Source: Batkoa obscura
Lineage: Eukaryota; Entomophthoromycota; Entomophthoromycetes; Entomophthorales; Batkoaceae
NCBI GenBank assembly: GCA_030770535.1
Contig: JASVEC010000264.1
Location: forward strand, 1-23,470
DNA length: 23,470 bases
Reading direction: 5' to 3'
In this document: piece by piece, positions 8,280 through 19,159 of the stretch
Numbering within the stretch: the stretch's first letter is position 1
Layout: every line of letters starts with the position of its first letter
The notes under the pieces: generated by a model
What the model saw: the letters and a program-made list of their open reading frames with translations, nothing else
What the model was told of the DNA's origin: nothing
The model's database searches: none
Position numbers and translations under genes: made by a program

Positions 8280-9999
8280 ATAATTATTGTGACACCTTTA
8301 AATTTATTGATGATTTAAGTTCGGGAACCACCAATTTTTAGCTTTTTATCAAATCAAATCAAAGTTCTATGGAATTTCTTGCAGCTTTCTCAGATTAATG
8401 GATTGCTTCAGAGATTTCATTGGCTAAAAACACCAAAATATTTAAATTATAACTTCCAAAAATTACATTCCAATCAACTTAAAAATTCTGCTTCTAATTT
8501 GGGCTTACGGTATTTCTTTTTAAACTATGGTTTATTTTTAGAAGAGTTTGTAACTTCCTCATTTAAGTTTATTTTTAGCTTAAGGTTGATAAAATAAAAT
8601 GAAAATTTGACATTTAGTTTTGAAAATAAAAATTATTATATTAATTGTATTTTTTAATACTATTTTACTATCAGGATCTAATACTTCAGGCATCAGAATA
8701 GTCTTATTCCAAAAAGTTGAATCTAATAGTGGTTCTTTAATAAATAAATAAGCATGAAACATAATTTATAGTTTCCTTGTTTTGTTTTAGTGATTTAACA
8801 TATTTTGTGTATCTAATAACTTTTATTCTCTATTTTTACTCCTATTTCTAAATAAATTTAATTACTTGATAATACTAAGTTAACAATAAGATTTGGTAAT
8901 TTGTATATCAAAGTTACTTTTTGAACTTAATTTAATTTATTAATTGATAATTATTATTCAAAATAAGTTTCTATATATTTTATATTACTTATTACAAATA
9001 AATAAATTTAAAATTAACGAAATAATAAATCATATTTGAAAAGAACATAAAACGATAAGTACTTAGGTATATTTGACAATTATACTTACTATGTTTTTTA
9101 AACTAAAGTCTAAACTTAAGGAACCTACTTATTAAATAACATAATTAAAAATAAGTTCAGTATGGAAATGAAATTATTAAAAAGAAATTGTGCATAAGTG
9201 GTTGATTAGTTAAAAAATAGACTGATATGGTTTGCTGTTTAAAACCTGTGTTTCCCTAAAAATAAGTCAAGACAAAAGGCTAACATTAAGTTTATTTTGT
9301 GAAAATTTTTAAAAAGAGAATGAATTATAACAAGAAAAAAAATTCTCATATAAAACATGAAAAGGGGCTATTTTTTTACCTTTCATTTTATAAATATCAA
9401 ATTGAATGTAAATATTAAAAATTACAGATAAATTATCTAGAAATTGATTGGTTCTCCAAAGATTTAATAAAAGTTACAATAAATTCCTGAGACCTTTGAA
9501 CATGCTATTTAACAGCATAAAAACTGTAACCTCTCTTTTGTGTATTATAAAAAGCTATTTAATAACATTATATAGTCTTCAGAGCCTTACTCTCGCTTAG
9601 TTTAATCTTTTAAATATAAACAAAATTGAGCAAGTCCTATAGCAGCTTTATGATTCAAGTAGAATATGACAGTAGACAGTATTCTCTGTTTAAACTATTT
9701 GTTCACTTAAGTAAGAAGTGATAATTTTTGAAAATTTAGTAGATAAATTTTTTATAAAAAGTGTATCTATTATATTAAATATAAGCTAAAATTAGATACC
9801 TATCTAGTCTTATGAACTATATATATACCTATTTGATAAAGATAAAAGTAATATAGCTTTTATTTTGTATTATATATGATTTGGATTATTATTTATTAAA
9901 TAAGTTAGTTTGAATTTCAATCACAAAAGTTAACCTTGATTAAATCAAGTTTAAAATTAAGTTCAAAAAAACATAAAAACTCAAAAATATCAAATATTA
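8280..9999. other. gene-free AT-rich stretch
   Basis: Open frames of 72 and 60 codons (8379-8597 and 8580-8762) overlap each other on opposite strands. They show no signal peptide, domain or repeat, so I do not call them. A GGGCTATTTTT string near 9364 recurs near 916. Otherwise I see nothing. Confidence 0.55.
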
Positions 10000-10045
10000 A
10001 CTGTTTTATTATTTACGATAGTAAGCTTAAAAGATATACAACAAT

Positions 10046-10462
10046 TTAAAGATTAGCGTAAGCGACAGCCAATACAGGAACTGAGTAAGCAACAAATTTA
10101 AAGCTAGAAATTGAAGCATCTGAGGTACTACTACCTTTAACTTCAGAACTCTTAGATTGAATTTGACTAGAGACACTGGATTGCATACTAGAGATTTGAG
10201 AGCTTACTGACTCAGTAAGACTAGAAATTTTTGAATTAAGAGAGTCGGAAGCAGAAGTAGCTTCGGATCTAACAGAAGAAAGAGAACTAGATTCTGCATC
10301 TTTAATAGAAGAAGCACTTTCACTAGCTTTGGATAAAACAGAGGAAGCTTTATCTGGAACTCCAGTAGCAGAAGAGGATGGAGTTGGATTGCTGGATTGA
10401 GCATCTTGGGAAACTACTAATGAAGCAGCAGATAAAGCTAAGATAGTTTGGAAGAATTGCAT
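10046..10462 (-). CDS. Ser-rich GPI-type wall protein with coiled-coil heptads
   Basis: The 138-residue protein has a signal peptide (1-18, before Gln19-Asp) and a Ser/Pro/Thr stretch (22-36). A long Ser-rich helical segment (about 38-108) has hydrophobic residues at heptad-like spacing, for example Ile79-Ser-Ser-Leu-Thr-Glu-Ser-Val-Ser-Ser-Gln-Ile. It ends in a hydrophobic tail (about 121-138) typical of a GPI signal. There is no Cys and no enzymatic motif. The plan (Met-Gln-Phe start, signal, Ser-rich amphipathic repeat, Asn-Leu end) parallels the protein at 4893, so the two may be distant paralogues or convergent wall proteins. It lies on the same strand as GH72 copy 1, downstream of nothing else nearby. 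Glycosylation on the many Ser/Thr is likely. No family is recognised. Confidence 0.82.
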   Translation of the reverse strand: MQFFQTILALSAASLVVSQDAQSSNPTPSSSATGVPDKASSVLSKASESASSIKDAESSSLSSVRSEATSASDSLNSKISSLTESVSSQISSMQSSVSSQIQSKSSEVKGSSTSDASISSFKFVAYSVPVLAVAYANL

Positions 10463-10530
10463 TGTTGATTGAATATTTATATTTATCGAATTAAATTGTA
10501 TTATAATATTTAAATATTCAAATTCTTTGG

Positions 10531-10538
10531 TTTATATA
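10531..10538 (-). promoter_or_regulatory. TATA box of the gene at 10046-10462
   Basis: TATATAAA on the minus strand lies about 68 bp upstream of the start codon, matching the spacing seen for the other wall-protein genes in the window. Confidence 0.5.
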
Positions 10539-10539
10539 T

Positions 10540-11683
10540 CTTTTTCTTAATAATTTTAATAATATTATAATAGTGAGCTCATATTTTTAAGGTATTAAAA
10601 GTAGGCTAATAATTGAATCATCTATTATTTGGGTGCAGTATTATTTAATTTATTTAATAATAAAACACCATGTGAGTTGAATTGTTAATAAAGTTCTCAA
10701 TCAATTTAGTAAATTTTAAAAATGAGCTAATTCTTTAAAGTTGAAAATTCGATAGCGAATTTCTAATTAGGAATTTTGAAGGAACCTATAAGAATAGCTT
10801 TTCATTTTAATATCCAATAATCTTTCTCAAATTATTTTATTAAAATAAAAATAAAAAATATTGTAAAAATATTAAATTTTATTAAAATTCTAAAGCAAGT
10901 TCAAAAATGATTCAAAGATTATAATAAAATGAAACAAAAGCACATAAGTTATAAATATTCTATATCTTAAAATTTCTTATACAAAAAAGTAAAATTATTT
11001 TCTATAATATGTGATTTTTTATATATTTGTATACAAAATGCATACCTAATCTATGGTATATGAAATTGGATGTTAATTACATTTCGATCATTATTTAATA
11101 TAAGTGCGCATCAAAAAATAAATTATTATTTAACTTTGTTAATTAAGAATAATAATTTGTTTCTACTAATTAGGGATTCTAGTAATTTATGAAAAATATA
11201 TAAAATTAAAAAATATATAATTTTACTATACTGTCTTTCTAATTCTTTCTCTTAGTTTCATTTTATCTTTTTTTACATTAACATAAATACTTTGATGTCT
11301 TGTTACTTTTAATCTTATATAAAAAAAGTAATATACAAAGCAATCTTATTAAATTCATTATTTTATTAGTTATTAATACTGACATTTTATTTTAGTATAA
11401 GATATTATTAATTTATAATAAATTGTTATTAAATAAATATTAAAATAAGTTAAATCAAATTATTAAACAATAATTAATTAAATTTATAATTTAAAAAAAT
11501 AAAGTTAAAACATTGTAAAAATAACAAAAGATATAACAAAAGAGAAATATTTAATTAGATAAAAAAAGGGGAGATAGAAAAAAATAAAAATAAAATGGCA
11601 CAAAAAAATTAGCATTAGATAGTATAGAAAATATCCTTGAGAATCAAATTAATATATACAAATCAATAATCAGCTTATGATTG
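10540..11683. other. gene-free AT-rich stretch
   Basis: This is some of the most AT-rich DNA in the window, with long mixed A/T runs and no supported open frame. The AGTGCGCA octamer at 11103 is its only GC-rich island. Otherwise I see nothing. Confidence 0.55.
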
Positions 11684-12229
11684 TTATCTTATAAGATCCG
11701 GTGTCAATGTCAAAGACAATGTATAATCTTTCCCAAGATTATCTTCTGTTGAAAAACCGTTTAATAAAATATGATCAAAATCAGTATTATGTGAATTTTT
11801 TCTTTGATAATAGCCTAGTTTATGATGATTCAACTCATTATTTAATAATGAAGGGGAGGCCATTTTACTTGTTGTTGAGCTCGAAGATACAGTAGTTATA
11901 CTAGTAGATGAATTTCTACGCCCTTTATTAAATAATGCAGTAGATAAATTGAAGTTTAATTTATTAGTTGAAGCAATGGGCTTGAAATTAATAGTACCAT
12001 GAGAAACTCGTCTTTTTAAATTTTTAAAAAAAGTCAAATTAGTATCATAGCTTATATCTTCATTATCACTTTCTTCTTCTGAATGAATATCAAGTTGGTA
12101 TTTTTCATAGATGGAATTTAAATCATTATTATCTTGATTGATTAAATTAAGTGTAGAAGTAGAAGTAGAAGTAGAAGTAGAAGTGGAAGTAGAATTAGAA
12201 TTAGAATTAGAAGTAGAAGTAATAGTCAT
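11684..12229 (-). CDS. Ser/Thr/Asn-rich, mostly disordered protein with three basophilic kinase sites
   Basis: I do not recognise this 181-residue protein. Residues 4-26 are an Asn-Ser then Ser-Thr low-complexity run, encoded by a GTAGAA-type repeat. An acidic patch follows (about 50-60, Ser-Glu-Glu-Glu-Ser-Asp-Asn-Glu-Asp) and could be a casein kinase 2 target. Three PKA-like sites follow: Arg73-Arg-Val-Ser76, Arg104-Arg-Asn-Ser107 and Arg143-Lys-Asn-Ser146. The non-repetitive end (Gly166-Lys-Asp-Tyr-Thr-Leu-Ser-Leu-Thr-Leu-Thr-Pro-Asp-Leu-Ile-Arg) looks constrained. There is no signal peptide or membrane span, so it is probably cytosolic or nuclear and perhaps phosphorylation-regulated (inference). 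An exon beyond this frame cannot be excluded. Confidence 0.6.
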   Translation of the reverse strand: MTITSTSNSNSNSTSTSTSTSTSTSTLNLINQDNNDLNSIYEKYQLDIHSEEESDNEDISYDTNLTFFKNLKRRVSHGTINFKPIASTNKLNFNLSTALFNKGRRNSSTSITTVSSSSTTSKMASPSLLNNELNHHKLGYYQRKNSHNTDFDHILLNGFSTEDNLGKDYTLSLTLTPDLIR

Positions 12230-12933
12230 TATAAAGTTGAATTAAACTAAATTGAATTAAATTATTTATTTTTGAATATTTTTTCAAATTACTTTTTTAA
12301 TTGTTTATATATGTTATTCTAAAACCTAGTATCAACATCTTCAAAAAGTTAACTAACGGTTTGACATTGAACCAATAACTTGAACTTAAATTGGGAATTC
12401 TTTATCCACATCAAATTACTATAAGTTATCTTTTTACCCCTGAAAATAAAGTAATGAACTTTAGCCATACGATTAATTTAAATGTTCATTTTTATCACAT
12501 CACTATTTTTATTTATTTAGTTTAATGCCTATTTTTAGTGTCTTTTAGAGGTCTGTTTGATGATCTCTTTTGATTAACTAAAAATAGTTGTTTTCTTTTT
12601 TATTAAAATATTAACTTGGCATTTTGTTTTTGAAATCCTTGGATTACCAGTTGCTCATCTCCCAATTTCTTATGATTATTTCATAACATGTTAATAATAA
12701 TGGTCAAATAAAACTAAATTTTGTATTAAATTTCAATTGTTTGAATCTGTAACTCTCTACAATTCATTTTCCACATGTTGTATAATTTCTTTAAACAATT
12801 TAATTTGACACCGGATTATTTGAATGTTTTAAAAATTTTAATAAAAAATGAGAACAATGTTTCTCTATAAAACTAAAAAGTAAATAAAACAAAAATAATG
12901 AATTTTAAAGTCAATTCTAGAAGAAATTGTAGT

Positions 12934-12934
<1 letters not shown>

Positions 12935-12980
<46 letters not shown>
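12935..12980. repeat. (TAA)15 microsatellite
   Basis: About 15 uninterrupted TAA units. The matching place in the second direct-repeat copy (about 13736-13747) has only three to four units, so the expansion happened after the copies separated. Confidence 0.9.
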
Positions 12981-13368
12981 TTATAGTTGGAAATCAGAGA
13001 CTTGTTGACTTATCTAAACACATGTAATTTGAACTTAGAGTAGGAAATAGTTACTAAATTTAATCAAATTCCTTTTTTTACCCCATCTTTTGAAATATTC
13101 TTATACAATATATTATTTGTTTATCGGCTTTATCTATTTAAAATTGTTGCTTTATTTTTATTAATAGTTATTTAAATTTAGAATAGTATTTGATATGAAA
13201 TTAAGTCAATAACTTCTTGATCTAATTAAGATAGTTAGATGACATATCGAAATTGTCTAATATGAGACTGAATTCTATAAATAAAAAATGGAAATAGAAT
13301 CCTAATATAATTTATATTTTACTTTTGTTTGATTTTTAATAATTTAGAATGAAAAATAAATAATAACA

Positions 13369-13472
13369 TATGGGAATGTATTTTTGTATTCAAGTATTTT
13401 ACTAACAATTTTTCCACTCAAATAGTGCTTGAAAAATGCAAAAAGTGATGAGGCCAAAAAACATCCCTCATC
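13369..13472 (-). repeat. MITE family A, copy 3 (about 104 bp)
   Basis: Inverted relative to copies 1 and 2. It starts TATGGGAATG and ends CATCCCTCAT, with the core TTTTTCCACTCAAATAGTGCTTGAAAAATG. It lies between the two long direct-repeat copies. Confidence 0.72.
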
Positions 13473-14076
13473 TTAAATAATTGAAATTAACAAATAGTTT
13501 TATAGAATTGTTACTTGACTCTTGATATTATTGATTTTGTCATTTATTAGTAATAATGGTGAAGTTCGAATAAAGTTATAGTTCCTAGTTAAATCTTAAT
13601 TGTTTGAGTCTATAACTTATTAAAATAATTTGACTAGATTGTTTCAATGTTTTGAAATAGTTGGTAAAAATAGAACAAAAATAACTTTAACAAAAATAAT
13701 GAATTTGAAAGTTAATTCTAGAAGAAATTGTATTTTAATAATAATAACTTATAGTTACAAATCAGAAACTCATTAACTTATCTAAAGACAAATAATCTAG
13801 ACTTTGATGGAACAAGTGTACTAAATTTGGTCAAATTATTGATTACTTAATATACTAATTCCCTCTTTTTATTTTTTACCCCATATTTTGTAAATTTTTA
13901 GAACATCCATTTTATTTATTGGCTTTGATTTTTAAAATTGTTAGTTTACTTCTTGATAATAGTTGATTTTGAATTTGTGGAGTAACTGTTTCAGTAAAGT
14001 TGAATAAAGCTTTGATAAATTATAGTCAATAAGTGGTATAATATAATTGAATTGTCTTGAATTTGGATTAGTATTA

Positions 14077-14183
14077 TATGGGGATGTTTTTTTTTGTTTC
14101 ATTACCTTTTTCCATTTTTTAAGCACTATTTGAGTAGAAAGACTATTCGGTAAAATTTTTAAATAAAAATATATATCCCCATA
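14077..14183 (+). repeat. MITE family A, copy 4 (107 bp)
   Basis: The best-kept ends of the family: TATGGGGATG at the left and the matching ATCCCCATA at the right, giving inverted ends of TGGGGAT bounded by TA. The core is TTTTTCCATTTTTTAAGCAC. It lies just after the second direct-repeat copy. An 85-codon minus-strand frame over it is a by-product. Confidence 0.78.
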
Positions 14184-14623
14184 TACATATATAGACATAT
14201 ATAAAGCATAAAACTACAATGTAGAGATACAACTTATTATTTAGTTGATAGTCATTAATACAAATGATCAAATAAAAGCTTACTTTTAAAAACAAAGATT
14301 ATTAATAGATTTTAAAATTTATTGTAATATATTTATTATTTCATTTTGATTTTAATCATTATTTTTAAAAAAGAGTCGTTAAATTGAATTTAATTAATTT
14401 TATATTTAAGTTTATTATGTTTTATATCAAGTTATTTGGCTATGTTTTAGTGTCAAACTAGAAGGAAGTTTTAAATTTTAAAATCAACCTTCTTTAATTT
14501 CCAATCTAGAGTTGTTAACTTTATTTCATTAAAGTAAAAATAGGAAATTTAATTTTAATTTTTAGGAAATAATAAGAATGATTGTTATTTGTAATAAAAT
14601 TATTTATTATTTATTATTTATTA

Positions 14624-14685
14624 TTTCTTTTTTTCTTTTTCTTTTTCCTTTTCTTTTTCTTTTTCCTTTTCTTTTTCTTTTTCTT
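14624..14685 (+). repeat. 62-nt pyrimidine tract in the kinase promoter
   Basis: An uninterrupted run of C and T, mostly CTTTTT and CTTTTC units, followed by a TTTA repeat to about 14709. It ends about 76 bp before the kinase start codon. Pyrimidine-rich tracts often lie near fungal transcription starts, so it may be a promoter element as well as a simple repeat. Confidence 0.7.
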
Positions 14686-14761
14686 ATTTATTTATTTATT
14701 TATTTATTTTATATTACTAAAATTTATTTAATAAGCATATTATATTGACTTTTATTAAATA

Positions 14762-16036
14762 ATGAAATTTCAATTGTCTATTGAGCCTAAAAAGGATGAA
14801 ACATTATTAAATGATCGTTATCAACTTATAAGGACCTTAGGACAAGGTAACTATGGACAAGTGTATTTAGTTAAAGATATAATGAGTAACCAAAAGGTAA
14901 CATTTCGTTTTCACTTATTCAAGTATTATAATTAACTAATTATTATTAACTATAATTAACCTATCTAAAGTTAGCTCTTAAAAAAATAGCACGTAGTTAT
15001 GATTTAAAAAGAGATAAGTGGGTTGAAAGAGAAATTCAAATTTGCTTATTATTAAATCATCCCAATATTATACATATAAAAACTTACTTTAAAGATGAAG
15101 AGTATTATTATTTAATCTTTGAATATATCGAAGGCAATTCATTGGCTACCTTATTAAAGAAAAAGAAATTAAAATCCAAACAAATTAATTTATATTTATT
15201 TCAATTATTAGATGCTATCAGTAAGTTTTATTATTTACTTTATTATTTACTAAATTTAAATTTTGTTTTAGCTTATTGTCATTACCATTCAATTGTCCAT
15301 AGAGATTTAAAAATTGAAGTAAACATTAATTAATTATTAATCAAATAATATATAGATATTAATAATATAAATTATAGAATATAATGATTACTAATACCTC
15401 ACAATTAAAAGTAATAGATTTTGGATTGTCTAATTATTTCAACATAACTCAAAAATTAACTACTTATTGTGGTACTGTTCCTTATATTTCCCCAGAAATA
15501 GTAAAAGCAAATTGTTATGTGGGTAATTACAATTGAGTTTCATTTACTATTATGATTAATATTTTCTGTAAAGGTCCAGAAGTAGATATTTGGTCTATTG
15601 GGGTTATATTATATGCTATGTGTACACGTACATTACCCTTTGGAAATCCAAGTGTTGAAAAGAATTATTATGCTATTGTTACTGGTCAAGTGAATTATTC
15701 AAAGAAAATCAAAATAGGTAAGTTACAATTTAATATACAGTAAGATGTATGATATTAATTAAAATAGAATATAAACAAATAATGCAACAATGTTTTATAC
15801 CGAAGGGAGAATTACGTATTAGTAGTATTGAATTACTAAATAGATATTATAAAAGTGAAATATTCAATCAACCTAAATATTATTATTTTGTAGATAATAA
15901 TATCAACCTTAATAAGCTCAACTCATTCAATAATAATAATATAAAAGAAGAAAAAGAAATTAACTATCAACATATTGAATTAAAATTAAATAATTCTAAA
16001 AAGTTTCATAATAGATTGATTAACTTATTTAAATAA
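14762..16036 (+). CDS. Ser/Thr protein kinase, Kin1/MARK (CAMKL)-like, six exons
   Basis: I read the exons as 14762-14896, 14971-15220, 15272-15318, 15378-15522, 15574-15717 and 15768-16036 (990 nt, 329 residues). All five introns are 50-74 nt, start GTAA, end AG and restore frame exactly at conserved kinase motifs. The domain starts near residue 20, with Gly27-Gln-Gly-Asn-Tyr-Gly32, Lys49 of the Ala-Leu-Lys motif, the alpha-C Glu in Val-Glu-Arg-Glu-Ile, His138-Arg-Asp140-Leu-Lys-Ile-Glu-Asn145 and Asp158-Phe-Gly160. The activation segment ends Ser-Pro-Glu rather than Ala-Pro-Glu. Gly-Pro-Glu-Val-Asp-Ile-Trp-Ser is typical of Kin1/Kin2/MARK and Kin4 relatives, which act in polarity and wall growth. 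At 329 residues it lacks the long C-terminal region and KA1 domain of Kin1, so orthology is unsure. It converges on PHO85. Confidence 0.85.
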
Positions 16037-16216
16037 TTAATATCTTTATCCTACAATAAACTAGTCAGTTTTTTAATAATGCTTAGATTTTTATTTAAAT
16101 AAAGTTCAAAAAAAAACTAGTATTTTTCAATTTTATAACATAATTAATTGCTATAAGTCATCTATTTCTTAATAATAACAAAATTTGATTTAAAAAATAT
16201 TCTAATAAATAGAAGT

Positions 16217-16235
16217 ATTCGAGGTTAACTCGAAT
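16217..16235. terminator. 7-bp perfect hairpin in convergent intergenic region
   Basis: ATTCGAG and CTCGAAT pair perfectly around GTTAA, followed within a few bases by CCTTTTTT. It lies about 180 nt beyond the kinase stop. A transcription-end or RNA-stability role is possible but unproven. Confidence 0.3.
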
Positions 16236-16590
16236 TTAGTCCTTTTTTAAACTTTTAGGCTAATTAATAAAGGTTTATAATGTGTTTTTAAACTAATTAA
16301 AGTTACTTAATAATTAATATAGTGTAATTTAAATATTTTATTTAAAATATAATATAAAATAAGTTATTTAGAATTTTAGAATTTTAATTAAAATGACTAA
16401 TAAAATTAAAATTAAATTGTATTAATTACATTTGAAATTTATATTATTTTAATAAATTACATACTAATTTCATTTTTATAAATAAAAGTACTCTAATGAT
16501 TTATGCAAGTTTGAAAAACTCATATAAAAGAAATGATTAATAAATTCAAAAAGCAAAAGATTAAAATATAACTAGTTCTATGATTTAACA

Positions 16591-16695
16591 TATGGGGATG
16601 TATTTTTGTGTTTAAGAATTTTGTTAGCAAATTTTCCGCTTAGATAGCGCTTAAAAAATGGAAGAAATAATGAAGTTAAAAAAGACACTCCCATA
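16591..16695 (-). repeat. MITE family A, copy 5 (105 bp)
   Basis: Inverted copy with TATGGGGATG at the left and CTCCCATA at the right, TA on both sides, and the core TTTTCCGCTTAGATAGCGCTTAAAAAATGG. It lies downstream of both the kinase and PHO85. Confidence 0.76.
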
Positions 16696-16978
16696 TATAT
16701 ACCTTATAAACTATAAAAGAATCATATCTACTTAACTTTGTTTTGATTAAAAATACAAACCTTTTACAAAATGAAATCCTTTTTTTAAAGACAGAAGTAA
16801 TAATAACTTGAATGAGTAATGAATATAATATTTATTATTATACTAAACTTTAAGTTGAAAGTAATAGTAAATCAAAAAATTAATAACAAAATTATTATAA
16901 TAAATAAAGAACTAATATTAATATTAAAATTAAATAAATTAAATAAAATAATTTATAATATATAAAATAAACTACTTA

Positions 16979-17863
16979 TTATAATATAACATTTTGGAAA
17001 TAAGGATGATCAAGAGCTTCTTGAGCGGAGGTACGATGATGTGGTTGATACATTAGTAATCTAGCAATAAGGTCTAAAGCAATAGGATCATTAGTAGGAA
17101 TATGATTAGCTAAATTAGTGGGTGGGTAATAAGGATGAGAATTAGGTCTCCAATTGGGGTATTGATTAATAGTTGGCCAAGTTTGGTCTGTTGGTGTACC
17201 TAGTATACGAAATATCTTAATTAGTTGATCGTCATTATTGGCCCCTGGAAATAAGGGTCTACCAATAAATAATTCAGCCATAATACAACCAACAGACCAA
17301 AGATCAATAGCAGTAGAATAATTTCGACTACCTAATAAAACATCTGGAGCTCTATACCATAGAGTAACAACTTCATTAGAAAATGAAGCTACTGGTATAC
17401 CGAATGCCCTTGCTAGTCCAAAATCCCCTAATTTTAAATTATTTCTAGCATCAATTAATAAATTTTGTGGTTTCAAATCCCGATGTAATACTCTTGAATC
17501 ATGACAATAAGCTAATCCAGATAATAATTGATACATAAATTTTTTAATGGTTATTGGATCTAATACTCCATTAACTCCCTTAGTATCTTGATACCTTTTT
17601 AAATCTTGTTCCATATATTCAAATACTAACGTAAGTCGACTTTCAGTATGAACTACATCTAACAATCGTACTATATTGGGATGTTTTAACTCTTTCATTA
17701 ATGAAATTTCTCGAATAGCTGTACTTGGTGCTCCCTCATCTGGATCTAAAGTTATTTCTTTTAATGCTACTACATCTCCACTGGCTCGATTAATTCCTCG
17801 ATAAACAGAGGCATAAGTACCTTCTCCTAATTTATTTTGTGTTATATATCGATTATCAGACAT
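16979..17863 (-). CDS. PHO85: cyclin-dependent kinase Pho85 (CDK5 group)
   Basis: This 294-residue protein is essentially all kinase domain. Pho85 pairs with several cyclins (Pcl and Pho80 types in yeast) to control phosphate signalling, glycogen, polarity and cell-cycle entry. Visible motifs are Gly13-Glu-Gly-Thr-Tyr, Lys35 in Ala-Leu-Lys, the cyclin-binding helix Pro46-Ser-Thr-Ala-Ile-Arg-Glu52, His127-Arg-Asp129-Leu-Lys-Pro-Gln-Asn134, Asp147-Phe-Gly and [10 protein letters not shown]. The activation loop has Phe161-Ser162-Asn rather than the Thr phosphorylated in Cdk1/2; this and Gly-Ile-Pro-Val are hallmarks of Pho85/CDK5. Length fits the family and the C-terminus is short. No intron is visible, although S. 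cerevisiae PHO85 has one. It converges on the Kin1-like kinase and is divergent from the gene at 19160. Confidence 0.96.
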   Translation of the reverse strand: MSDNRYITQNKLGEGTYASVYRGINRASGDVVALKEITLDPDEGAPSTAIREISLMKELKHPNIVRLLDVVHTESRLTLVFEYMEQDLKRYQDTKGVNGVLDPITIKKFMYQLLSGLAYCHDSRVLHRDLKPQNLLIDARNNLKLGDFGLARAFGIPVASFSNEVVTLWYRAPDVLLGSRNYSTAIDLWSVGCIMAELFIGRPLFPGANNDDQLIKIFRILGTPTDQTWPTINQYPNWRPNSHPYYPPTNLANHIPTNDPIALDLIARLLMYQPHHRTSAQEALDHPYFQNVIL

Positions 17864-19067
17864 TTTTGAAATTTAATCTAATTTAAAAATACAAAAATAA
17901 CTTTAAAATGGATTAGTAAACAATTAAGATAAAATAAATTTAAACATGAATTAATTAAATATATAGTTATTTAAATTATCATATTACCTTTAGATTATCT
18001 TGTTCTTTTTTATATGTAGTTTATTTATTTATGAAATAAATAAAAAGTGTAATCAATCTAAAATTTATTTCTCCTTTATTTAAAATTCAATTACGTTACC
18101 CTTTTTTAATTCAATTGTTGGTGGTTAGCTAAGCAAACTAAATGTTTGACAATGATTGGTTCATTTTAATAAAAATTGAATTCCAACTTTTAATTCATTA
18201 AAACTTAAGAGTTTTATAGTTTAAAAATATATATTCTATTTTTATTTAGAAATTGATAGTTTGTTGAATTTATATATTAATGAAATTACAAATTATATTA
18301 ATTTAATTACTAATTAAAATAAATTCTTAAGTTTAAATAAAAGCACACAAGCTATTCTCTTTTTCAAATCTCAACTAAAAAGTTGAATTAATCCAATCAA
18401 ACTTCATTTGAGTTGAGATTTTTTACTCTTCTAATACTCAAAACAAGTTATCTCATTAAACTGAATTTATTTTTTAATTACTTGAATATTGTAGGCAAAC
18501 AATATTTGTCAACTTTTTATTAAAATCAAATCATAATAAACATTATTTACACAGTTTCAATTTGATTGACTATTAAATATTGAATTTTAAAAGAAGCAAA
18601 TTAACTAGTAAAATCTCTTAAAAATTATAGTCCAATCAAAAAGAATATTTTAAGACTTTCAATGCTTAAAAGGTTCAAGATTTAGATAATTTAATAGAAC
18701 CCTTAACAAATTAAAAAGACTATTATATGTCAGGTATATCAGAATTCAAAAAATTAACGCTAAAAAGACATCTAATTATTGTTTTGATTTGATAGCCCTC
18801 CTTTATTCTGACCACTGACATTAAAGTTACTTAAATCTAGTTGTACTTTATTAGCTTGTATGAATTTTGAAGTAGATTTATCTATTTATAAATAATAATA
18901 AAAAATAAAACTTTAAACTAATATTATATTTTTTTATTAATCATTAATGTTAATCAAAAAAGTGATGCAGAAGATAAATTAAATGGAATTCTAATAATCG
19001 ATTTATTTAAAAAGGAATTCAAATGATAAATTATTGATTCTAAAGATAAATTGTTTTTATAAAGGAG
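17864..19067. other. shared upstream region of PHO85 and the repeat-precursor gene
   Basis: No gene seen. There is an inverted repeat at 18366-18376/18411-18421 (AAATCTCAACT and AGTTGAGATTT) and a weaker pair AATTCAATT/AATTGAATT at about 18110 and 18175. The right-hand part must contain the promoter of the gene at 19160. Confidence 0.5.
18366..18421. repeat. 11-bp perfect inverted repeat, 34-nt spacer
   Basis: AAATCTCAACT (18366-18376) and AGTTGAGATTT (18411-18421) are perfect complements. The spacer also begins with an AGTTG that can pair with the left arm's CAACT, giving two alternative folds. It lies in a region upstream of genes on both strands. Role unknown. Confidence 0.5.
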
Positions 19068-19075
19068 TATAAAAG
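19064..19075 (+). promoter_or_regulatory. TATA box of the repeat-precursor gene
   Basis: GGAGTATAAAAG, ending 84 bp before the start codon at 19160, is a strong TATA box. The same 12-mer recurs at 23377-23388 near the right edge. Confidence 0.65.
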
Positions 19076-19159
19076 CAATTCAGATTCATTCAAAAAACAA
19101 TATCAAATATTTGACTGTTTATTGACTAAACATTTATCCAATACTTTTAAACTATAAAA

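Larger units (their letters stand above)
12335..14030. repeat. diverged direct repeats of a ~500-bp intergenic sequence
   Basis: Two long copies (about 12690-13215 and 13550-14030) are offset by about 800 bp. They share in order TAATAATGGT, AATTGTTTGA, CAAAAATAATGAATTT, AATTCTAGAAGAAATTGTA, ACTTATCTAAA, TTTTTTACCCCAT and GGCTTT. A third, more decayed partial copy (about 12335-12560) shares the TTGAACTTA to TTTTTACCCC segment. I see no open frame. Could be an old tandem duplication or fragments of a dispersed element. Confidence 0.65.
16037..16978. other. convergent 3' intergenic region between kinase and PHO85
   Basis: No gene seen. It holds a small perfect hairpin (217-235 of the 16-kb block, i.e. 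16217-16235: ATTCGAG, loop GTTAA, CTCGAAT) followed by a T-rich run, and MITE copy 5. The rest is AT-rich without evident structure. Confidence 0.5.

Noticed and set aside
8379-8762. 72-codon plus-strand and 60-codon minus-strand frames
   Set aside because: They overlap each other and show no motif, signal peptide or repeat. Frames of this length occur by chance over 1.7 kb.
13941-14198. 85-codon minus-strand frame
   Set aside because: It runs through a MITE copy and part of the direct repeat, has biased Lys/Tyr/Asn composition, and shows no domain.
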